Assembly: GCA_040752395.1 (NCBI GenBank)
Contig: JBFMHD010000071.1
Coordinates: 1-12,373 of the forward strand
Direction: 5' to 3'
DNA from: JBFMHD01 sp040752395 [NCBI: Candidatus Hydrogenedentota bacterium]
Lineage (GTDB): Bacteria > JBFMHD01
DNA: 12,373 nt
Below are positions 6,710-12,373 of this stretch, piece after piece; within the stretch, counting starts at the first letter, position 1, and each line of letters opens with the position of its first letter. A program made the position numbers and the translations under genes. The notes under the pieces were generated by a model. It was not told where the DNA came from and did not search any database. It saw nothing but the letters and a program-made list of their open reading frames with translations.

Positions 6710-6735
6710 CCCATTTTTTCAAAAAGGGGGTTTTT
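6710..6735 (+). terminator. Weak hairpin followed by five T
   Basis: CCC and TTTT on the left (6710-6717) pair with AAAA and GGG on the right (6722-6729) with one mismatch, followed within one base by TTTTT (6731-6735). It could end transcription from the toxin-antitoxin genes, or be another dispersed repeat. The stem is short. Confidence 0.3.
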
Positions 6736-6840
6736 CTGAGCAAGATAGGTCTAAAGACCTTTACTACATTATATTTTTGCAGTGGTCGATTCGGCTATTT
6801 CTTTATTGGATGACGAATTTATAGGTAGCTATTCTGTTTC

Positions 6841-6868
6841 TTGACAGAATAATGCCAATTATGATAAG
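6841..6868 (+). promoter_or_regulatory. Sigma-70-type promoter of the EF-G-like gene
   Basis: A perfect TTGACA (6841-6846), a 16-base spacer and GATAAG (6863-6868, 4 of 6 matches) lie about 50 bases upstream of the start codon. The leader then contains three heptamer units (agaagac, aggagac, agaaaac) and the ribosome site AAGGAG (6904-6909). Confidence 0.55.
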
Positions 6869-6917
6869 AAAGAATAAAAATTAGAAGACAGGAGACAGAA
6901 AACAAGGAGTTAAAACG

Positions 6918-9005
6918 ATGAAGGTATATACTACTGATAAAATACGCAATGTTGTAGTTGTGGGGCATGGGGGTTGCGGTAAAACATCGCTTATAGAAAT
7001 GGTGCTTTATAAATCAGGTGTTACTACAAGATTAGGGAGCGTTGATCTGGGAACAAGTTTTTGTAATTATGACCATGAAGAGATTAAAAGACAGACCTCG
7101 ATTTATCTAAAAATTATACCCATAGAATGGAATGGATATAAAATAAATTTTATAGACACCCCGGGATATGCTGATTTTATCGGCGAGATATTATGTGGGA
7201 TTAAAGCTTCTGATATCGGGCTAATCGTTGTCAGTGCCGTGGCTGGTATAGAGGTCCAGACACAAAAGGTATGGCGTATGCTATACGAAAAAAGTATGCC
7301 ACGAGCTTTCTTTATAAACAAATGCGATAGAGAAGGTAGTGATTTCGATAGCGTTTTGAATAGTTTAAAAAATACTTTCTCTAATAAAGTCGTACCGTTT
7401 CAGATACCAATTGAGCAGGGACAAAATTTGAAGGGCATAATTGATGTTTTAACGGAGAAAGCTTATGTATATAAAGATGATAAATTTGAAATAAAGGAGA
7501 TCCCACAAGAACTTAATGAAACTGTGAAAATTTACAAATCCGGGATTATAGAAACTTCTGTTGAAACCGACGATGCTTTACTTGAAAAATATCTTGAGAC
7601 AGGCGAAGTATCGGAAGAAGAGTTGATCAAAGCATTACATAAAGCTTTTAATAGTTGTGAACTATTCCCTGTATTTTGTGGTGCATCAACAAAAGCGATT
7701 GGGGCAGAGGAACTTCTCAATAATGTTATATCTATATTCCCACAACCAGCTGATACGCAAGCTATTAAGGCTAAAGATGCTAAAGGTAATGAGGTTAGTA
7801 TAAGGCCTGACTCGAATGAGCAACCAGCCGGTTTTATATTTAAGATTATATCTGAACCTCAGCTTGGTGAAATTGCGATTATGAGATTTTATTCTGGCAA
7901 ACTAACTCCTGGAACAGAACTTATTAACATCAGGCAGAATTCTTCTGAACGTATAGGACATATTATGGTTATCAGGGGTAAGAACCGAGATGAGATCACT
8001 GAGGTATATGCAGGCGATATATGTGCTTTACCTAAACTGAAAAATACTTATATCAATGATACATTATCTTCTCCAAAACGAAAGTTATTATTTCCCGAGA
8101 TAGTATTCCCTGAACCTGTTGTTGATTTTTCAATAAGGACCGCTTCACGAAAAGACCAGGAAAAATTAGGGAACGCTTTTTCAAAAATACTCGCTAACGA
8201 CCCCACAATTAAGCTTCAGATGGACCCTGAATTTAATCAAACTATAATCAAGGGGATGGGGGAACAGCATATTGAAATTACAATGAGCAAAATAAAAGAG
8301 AGGTTTCTGGTAGAGGCAACGCTTGATAAACCTTTAATCCCTTATCGGGAAACAATCCGAACACAACAAGAAGCAAGATTCAGACATAAAAAACAGAGTG
8401 GTGGAGCAGGCCAATTTGCTGAGGTCGCTTTAAGGATATCGCCGCTTGAACGTGGCAAGGGGTTTGAGTTTGTTGATGATATTGTCGGTGGTGTGATACC
8501 GAGTCAGTTTATACCATCCTGCGAAAAAGGTGTTATCTGGGCGATGAAAGAAGGCGTGATTGCAGGCTACCCGGTTGTTGATGTGCAGGTTTCTCTCTGG
8601 GATGGCAAAGACCATCCTGTTGATTCAAAAGATATCGCATTCCAGATAGCTGCACGAACAGCATTTAAAATGGCTATGGAAGCAGCTAAACCTGTTTTAT
8701 TAGAGCCCATTATGAATGTAGAGATAACAGTGCCTGATAAATACACAGGTGACGTTACAGGTAATTTAAACTCACGCAGAGGTAGAATCCAGGGTATAGA
8801 GTCACTGGCAGAGTTTCAGGTAATAAAAGCTACGGTCCCACAGGCTGAGATGTACGGTTATTCTGGCGATCTACGTTCGATGACCCAAGGCACCGGCTCA
8901 TACACAATGTCATTTTCTCATTATGAAGAACTTACAGGACAATTAGCTGAACGAGTAATAACCGAATCAAAAAAACGCGAAGAAGAGACCAGAGAAAAGG
9001 AATAA
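6918..9005 (+). CDS. EF-G-like translational GTPase (divergent EF-G2/FusA2-type paralogue)
   Basis: A 695-residue GTPase with the full elongation factor G layout. The G1 loop is GHGGCGKT at 16-23 instead of the AHIDAGKT of canonical EF-G; the RQTSI region (59-62) stands in for the usual RGITI switch. DTPG is at 80-83, NKCD at 134-137, and CGAS at 254-257. Domain II follows, then domain III (MGEQHIEI), domain IV (HKKQSGGAGQFAEV) and domain V. The altered G1 and switch residues are typical of the EF-G-like paralogues found beside true FusA in many bacteria; their role is unsettled, with translocation under special conditions or another ribosome function proposed. ATG 6918 is placed by AAGGAG eight bases upstream. 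No str-operon genes (rpsL, rpsG, tuf) adjoin, which also argues against the housekeeping copy. Confidence 0.92.
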   Translation: MKVYTTDKIRNVVVVGHGGCGKTSLIEMVLYKSGVTTRLGSVDLGTSFCNYDHEEIKRQTSIYLKIIPIEWNGYKINFIDTPGYADFIGEILCGIKASDIGLIVVSAVAGIEVQTQKVWRMLYEKSMPRAFFINKCDREGSDFDSVLNSLKNTFSNKVVPFQIPIEQGQNLKGIIDVLTEKAYVYKDDKFEIKEIPQELNETVKIYKSGIIETSVETDDALLEKYLETGEVSEEELIKALHKAFNSCELFPVFCGASTKAIGAEELLNNVISIFPQPADTQAIKAKDAKGNEVSIRPDSNEQPAGFIFKIISEPQLGEIAIMRFYSGKLTPGTELINIRQNSSERIGHIMVIRGKNRDEITEVYAGDICALPKLKNTYINDTLSSPKRKLLFPEIVFPEPVVDFSIRTASRKDQEKLGNAFSKILANDPTIKLQMDPEFNQTIIKGMGEQHIEITMSKIKERFLVEATLDKPLIPYRETIRTQQEARFRHKKQSGGAGQFAEVALRISPLERGKGFEFVDDIVGGVIPSQFIPSCEKGVIWAMKEGVIAGYPVVDVQVSLWDGKDHPVDSKDIAFQIAARTAFKMAMEAAKPVLLEPIMNVEITVPDKYTGDVTGNLNSRRGRIQGIESLAEFQVIKATVPQAEMYGYSGDLRSMTQGTGSYTMSFSHYEELTGQLAERVITESKKREEETREKE

Positions 9006-9034
9006 AAAATTCACCTCACCTGCGGTAATTTATC

Positions 9035-9217
9035 GTGTTAAGAATAATTTTTTATATTATTATTTTTTATTTGTTACTTAGATTAATATTCTGGTTTTTA
9101 CGTTTTTTCTTATCTAAACCAGCTCAAAGAAATAGTAAAAATTATAACGCCAAAACGATTATCGATATAAAACCAGATGATTATAAAGTTTACGACGAAA
9201 ACGAGAAACGAAATTAA
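9035..9217 (+). CDS. Small membrane-anchored protein of unknown function
   Basis: Sixty residues from a GTG start. Residues about 3-27 are strongly hydrophobic (IIFYIIIFYLLLRLIFWFLRF), one membrane segment; the remainder is polar and ends in an acidic stretch IDIKPDDYKVYDENEK. The ribosome site is weak (GCGGTA region). It lies 29 bases after the EF-G-like stop and may be translated from the same message. Its stop codon overlaps the stop of the convergent RRM gene. It could be chance, but the hydrophobic helix plus acidic tail is a pattern seen in real small membrane proteins. Confidence 0.5.
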   Translation: MLRIIFYIIIFYLLLRLIFWFLRFFLSKPAQRNSKNYNAKTIIDIKPDDYKVYDENEKRN

Positions 9218-9495
9218 TATTTCCTGAAAAAGCCACGGTCTCTACCGCGTCTCCCTTTATCTCTTGGAGGCTTTGCAGCATCGACTCTGATTGTTCTACC
9301 GCCGAAATCTGTGCCATTAAGCTCGCTTTTGGCTTTCTCAGCTTCTTGCGGGGTTGATAATTCAACAAAACCGAAACCTTTGCCTTCAATGACTTTTATT
9401 TCTTTAATCTTACCGTACTTTTCAAACAAAGCCTGAAGTTGTTCTTGAGTTGTGCCGTAATTAAGATTACCAACGAAAAGTTTACTGCCTTGCAT
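9214..9495 (-). CDS. Single-domain RRM RNA-binding protein
   Basis: A 93-residue protein made of one RNA recognition motif and a short basic tail. RNP2 is LFVGNL (6-11) and RNP1 is KGFGFVEL (39-46), with the aromatic residues that stack on RNA bases present in both. After residue 75 comes a Lys/Arg/Gly-rich tail (RDKGRRGRDRG). Bacterial proteins of this kind bind RNA, and some are cold-induced in cyanobacteria; function here is unproven. ATG 9495 is set by AAAGGAGA, with AGGAG at 9504-9508 eight bases upstream. The gene is monocistronic and convergent with the small membrane protein. Bases 9496-9779 upstream hold no other gene I can see. Confidence 0.9.
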   Translation of the reverse strand: MQGSKLFVGNLNYGTTQEQLQALFEKYGKIKEIKVIEGKGFGFVELSTPQEAEKAKSELNGTDFGGRTIRVDAAKPPRDKGRRGRDRGFFRKY

Positions 9496-9779
9496 AATGC
9501 TTTCTCCTTTACGAATGTTTTTACCACTATACCTATGCCATAAGTATAAGGGGTTTACTTCTCTTCAAAAAATACTGAAAGTAGCTATTTTTAACCAAAG
9601 CTTCTGAAAGAAATCTCCATAGAGCTGAAGTTATAATAAGTACATTTACAGAATTAAGAAGACTGAAGTATTTGTGTACTATGTTTCTAATTTGACATTT
9701 TTTTAGTTTTTATGCAAGTAATATTTTACTCTAATCCCTGTGCATTTGTAACCCACTGTTGTGGCTTAACTTATATTCA

Positions 9780-11015
9780 TTATGGTCTGGATTTGGAGAT
9801 TATATCCTCAATTAATGGTATTAATTTAGAGAGATGATGCTGTTTTGTAAAATTATTAAGCACGATTCTGCGACCCTCGCTCCCAAACCGCTCTCTGGAT
9901 TCTCTATCTAATAACAATTTTTCAATTCTATTTTTTAAACAATTTAGATCTTTTCTTTCCACAAGAAAACCACAAACACCATCTTTTAACCAATCAGATA
10001 CACCACCACCGTTGAACCCGACAACAGGGGTTTCGCAGGCGAGAGATTCGATACCAACAATCCCAAATGGTTCAGGCCAGATAGACGGGAAAACAGTTAA
10101 TGTTGCCTTGCGATAGTAATCAACAAGTTCCTTATTTGGAATGAAGTTTTGAACTATTACCCTATCAGCGAACCCCAACTCTTTTGATTGTTTTAAGATA
10201 TCTTCTTTCAAAGGACCTTCCCCGATTATTCTATATCTCCATAATAGATTCGTATTTTTTAAAGCAGGGAGCAATAGATGTGGACCCTTTGGAGTTACAA
10301 CACGGCCTATAAATAGTATCTCTGGAGGCTCTATTTTTTGGATAGAATTATCAGGGGAAAACATAACTGGATCTATATAATATGGAATTTTATGTATCAG
10401 TGATGGAGGAACACTATGTTTTATTAAAAGTTTGCTTATATAATCACTGGGAGTAATCAATGCTTTAGCTAACTTAGCTGTTTTTAAAAGACGCAAGCCT
10501 GTTAATATTGTTTTTAAGTTTAAATCCGGTCTTCTTGGGCTACATCGTTCTTTATAAGTTCTTAAAAAACAACTGGTTCCAAATTTGTGTTCACAGATTT
10601 TATCCGAGTAGTTTAGAATTCGTCTGCCATTATAGCACGTTAGCCTGACTCCATTTACATATCTTATAACAGGAAAATTCCTGCATAAAAATTCAGAGAC
10701 AAAAGGGTTCTGTAATTCCGAGACATATATGAGATCGGGTTTTTCAGAAAATACTGACTTTTTAAATTCCTCTATTAGGCTTTTTGTATTTTTATAATAT
10801 ATATGAAAGAAACCTGGTGGCCAGCGTTTGGTTGAAAATTTACTGGCCAACTCCGAAGAAACAGGGTCTTCACTAAAATAGACTTTTATCTCATAGCCTA
10901 TCTTTTGTAACTCAAAGAGTACATCATAAAGATATTGTTCAGCCCCACCCTCAAAATTTAGATTGATATGGACTGCAAGTATTTTAGATTTTAACATTCT
11001 GGAATATATGAGCAT
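9780..11015 (-). CDS. GT4-family (GT-B fold) glycosyltransferase
   Basis: A retaining glycosyltransferase that would transfer a sugar from a nucleotide-sugar donor to an acceptor glycan or lipid at the cytoplasmic face of the membrane. The N-terminal acceptor domain has GGAEQYLYDV at 24-33. The C-terminal donor domain has IGRVVTPKG at 236-244 (R238 and K243 for the donor phosphates), IGEGPL at 264-269, and the E-x7-E motif E315...E323 in EPFGIVGIE followed by ETPVVG. Length 411 is usual. Unusual are four cysteines at 127, 141, 149 and 158 in the linker region of the acceptor domain, possibly a metal knuckle. The start could be ATG 11015 or ATG 10997; neither has a clear ribosome site. Both overlap the upstream gene's end, so translation is probably coupled. 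Last gene of a three-gene operon. Confidence 0.92.
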   Translation of the reverse strand: MLIYSRMLKSKILAVHINLNFEGGAEQYLYDVLFELQKIGYEIKVYFSEDPVSSELASKFSTKRWPPGFFHIYYKNTKSLIEEFKKSVFSEKPDLIYVSELQNPFVSEFLCRNFPVIRYVNGVRLTCYNGRRILNYSDKICEHKFGTSCFLRTYKERCSPRRPDLNLKTILTGLRLLKTAKLAKALITPSDYISKLLIKHSVPPSLIHKIPYYIDPVMFSPDNSIQKIEPPEILFIGRVVTPKGPHLLLPALKNTNLLWRYRIIGEGPLKEDILKQSKELGFADRVIVQNFIPNKELVDYYRKATLTVFPSIWPEPFGIVGIESLACETPVVGFNGGGVSDWLKDGVCGFLVERKDLNCLKNRIEKLLLDRESRERFGSEGRRIVLNNFTKQHHLSKLIPLIEDIISKSRP

Positions 11016-11760
11016 TGTATTCTGGATTATAAAGATTTACAATACCATGAGCGATATCTGTTATATAAAGTCTTGAATTCTCAATCATAGCTTTTTTAAA
11101 AGAGACACCAGAGCAAAATAATGTTACATGCATTACTTCCTCAGTGGTCCAGGTGGCTATAGAATGTCTTCCTCCGTCGGTCATTCCGTGGTCAGAAAGA
11201 CATATTATATTATAATTCCCGGGGCATACTTTTTCAGCCACTTTAATTATCTGGCCTACTCTTTCGTCGCATCGTTTTATAGCCCAGATATAAGGTGATT
11301 GAAAGGAATAAATATGTCTATGAGCATCTCTACAGACGTGTGCGTATTCGTCAGGTTCTACAAAATACACATAAATAAAATCAAAATCTTTTAATATTTC
11401 CTTAACAACATCTGTTCTGACCTGGTCTGAACGGTAATGATGGTTCGCATCGTATAAATTATCCCAATTAGCTGTAGCACCTCGTCCTGTATATGGGTCA
11501 GTACCGATTGAAGCTGTTCTTAATCCCAATTGACCAAGGGTATCAAAAACAGTTTGGTGTCTATTATAATCCTGATGTCCAACGAGTATTTTACTCTGAC
11601 AATGGTTTGTTAAAACAGGTTCGAAAGTAAAAACATTTGTAAACCAGATACCATTTTTGATGATGTTTTGAAAATTAGGTAACCCAACCCAGTTATCGAT
11701 AAGCCTGACAGCATCATATCTTACGCCATCGAGAAGACAAAGGATCGTCTTAAACATCAT
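10984..11760 (-). CDS. Alkaline phosphatase superfamily hydrolase (phosphodiesterase/nucleotide pyrophosphatase-like)
   Basis: A 258-residue metal-dependent phosphohydrolase with a complete set of catalytic residues: D11 in LLDGVRYD, nucleophile T51 in PVLTNH, D137 and H141 in EPDEYAH, D190-H191 in SDHGM, and H199 in GGRH. This is the two-zinc pattern of nucleotide pyrophosphatase/phosphodiesterases. It is shorter than most and has no signal peptide, suggesting a cytoplasmic substrate such as a nucleotide-sugar or phosphorylated glycan precursor (inference). Two ATGs lie in tandem at 11760 and 11757; GAGG at 11765-11768 fits the second slightly better. It starts 9 bases after the HAD gene and overlaps the glycosyltransferase gene by 14-32 bases. 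Confidence 0.87.
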   Translation of the reverse strand: MMFKTILCLLDGVRYDAVRLIDNWVGLPNFQNIIKNGIWFTNVFTFEPVLTNHCQSKILVGHQDYNRHQTVFDTLGQLGLRTASIGTDPYTGRGATANWDNLYDANHHYRSDQVRTDVVKEILKDFDFIYVYFVEPDEYAHVCRDAHRHIYSFQSPYIWAIKRCDERVGQIIKVAEKVCPGNYNIICLSDHGMTDGGRHSIATWTTEEVMHVTLFCSGVSFKKAMIENSRLYITDIAHGIVNLYNPEYNAHIFQNVKI

Positions 11761-11769
11761 CTTGCCTCT

Positions 11770-12234
11770 TTATAATAGACTGATATATTTTATCAACTCG
11801 TTCCAGCACTCAGGTGCTTTAAAAAAATATATTCCGAAACGTTTACACTCATCTTCAAGTTCTTCCTGATCATCAAATAGATTTATAGATTCTCTTGAAT
11901 GCTCGATAATCTTTTTAAATATATCACTTTTGTAGTGTAATCTTGTTCGTTTATCACCATTTGACCTCATATATAGTTTTACCCATTTACTAAAACCATT
12001 TTTATTCAGCCACTTAATAGTAACATCTCTTAACTTTTCCTGTCTTGAAGACAAAAAGACAAGCGGATGCCTTAAGGAGAGTTTGAATAATATCTCTTTA
12101 GAATATTTAATTGGGGGGTCTTTTTCAATAAGTTCGGGAGTATCATAATAATCCCAGTCAAACGAACCATCAGGATTACGTTTTAATCTATGTTGTGTAT
12201 CAGCAATGGTATCGTCGATATTTACGATAATCAT
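11770..12234 (-). CDS. HAD-superfamily phosphatase-like protein, nucleophile Asp replaced by Asn
   Basis: A 154-residue protein resembling the 3'-phosphatase domain of polynucleotide kinases (T4 Pnkp type). Motif I reads VNIDDTIADTQHRL where the family has hDhDxT, so the first, phosphate-accepting aspartate is Asn5 (codon AAT, one base from GAT); the second Asp is kept. Motif II is FLSSRQ, and the metal-binding motif IV is LFDDQEELEDECKRFGI. A native enzyme would remove phosphate from nucleic acid ends or a small molecule; this version is probably inactive or regulatory unless the base is a sequencing error. I chose ATG 12234 because AGGTG (12241-12245) lies six bases upstream; the in-frame GTG at 12243 lies inside that ribosome site and would add three residues. 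First gene of the operon. Confidence 0.82.
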   Translation of the reverse strand: MIIVNIDDTIADTQHRLKRNPDGSFDWDYYDTPELIEKDPPIKYSKEILFKLSLRHPLVFLSSRQEKLRDVTIKWLNKNGFSKWVKLYMRSNGDKRTRLHYKSDIFKKIIEHSRESINLFDDQEELEDECKRFGIYFFKAPECWNELIKYISLL

Positions 12235-12256
12235 AAAAATCACCTCTTTTTTTCCA

Positions 12257-12275
12257 TTTCTGTCTCCTGTCTTCT
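12257..12275 (-). repeat. Heptamer repeat in the operon leader, matching the EF-G-like leader
   Basis: On the minus strand agaagac, aggagac and agaaa form a 19-base sequence identical to 6883-6901 upstream of the EF-G-like gene. Both copies have the same sense as the gene they precede, 17-22 bases before the start codon. It appears related to the heptamer family at 23-135. Beyond it, 12276-12373 is AT-rich with no clear promoter; the operon's promoter probably lies in it but I cannot place it. Confidence 0.5.
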
Positions 12276-12373
12276 TAATTTACATATTTATTTAATTTTG
12301 CAAAGAGAAATCTCTTGTATTTTGATAGAGCCCGATATACTATAGAAAATACGAGAGAAAGAAATGCAATTTA

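Larger units (their letters stand above)
6370..6917. other. Intergenic region between the toxin gene and the EF-G-like gene
   Basis: About 550 bases with no ORF I can support on either strand. It holds the palindromic repeat at 6584-6651, a weak hairpin with T-run at 6710-6735, the promoter at 6841-6868 and three heptamer units at 6883-6903. No third attC-like site is visible, so a cassette starting at 5820 has no recognisable right end. Confidence 0.6.

Noticed and set aside
9496-9779. Gene or RNA gene between the RRM gene and the glycosyltransferase
   Set aside because: No ORF with a start signal, no tRNA-like cloverleaf, and only a 4-bp CCAC/GTGG hairpin near 9750 without a T-run.

Overview
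The window is AT-rich bacterial DNA, roughly two-thirds A+T by eye. Genes use ATG, GTG or TTG starts and Shine-Dalgarno sites, and sit on both strands. The mix suggests an uncultivated environmental bacterium: a GH94 phosphorylase, an EF-G-like paralogue, a bacterial RRM protein, dispersed heptamer repeats and a palindromic intergenic repeat. An Omnitrophota-like or similar candidate phylum is possible, but this is a low-confidence guess because no rRNA or ribosomal protein gene is present.

Left (1-2530): heptamer tandem repeats, then a minus-strand glycoside hydrolase family 94 phosphorylase. Its promoter has a LacI/CcpA-type palindromic operator between the -35 and -10 hexamers, so sugar-responsive repression is likely.

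Centre-left (2540-5825): two 89-bp sequences (2791-2879 and 5737-5825, 84/89 identical) have the layout of integron attC sites: RYYYAAC at one end, GTTRRRY at the other and an imperfect hairpin between. They bound a 2.9-kb unit holding a probable type II restriction-modification pair. The restriction gene is interrupted near its N-terminus by one in-frame TGA; the amino-methyltransferase gene is intact. The two ends of the unit are complementary over about 21 bp, as expected if its circular form folds into a longer attC hairpin. No integrase is visible, so this looks like part of a cassette cluster without its integrase, or the tail of a longer array.

Centre (5826-6917): a HicA-type toxin whose N-terminus is split by a frameshift, preceded by a probable antitoxin. 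Then comes 550 bp of intergenic DNA with a palindromic, MITE-like repeat and a clear promoter for the next gene.

Right (6918-9495): an EF-G-like translational GTPase of the divergent EF-G2 type, a small membrane-anchored protein, and a convergent single-domain RRM protein.

Far right (9780-12234): a minus-strand operon of three genes in the order HAD phosphatase-like protein (nucleophilic Asp replaced by Asn), alkaline-phosphatase-superfamily hydrolase, and GT4 glycosyltransferase. A role in glycan or phospho-sugar metabolism is plausible, but the sequence does not show the substrate.
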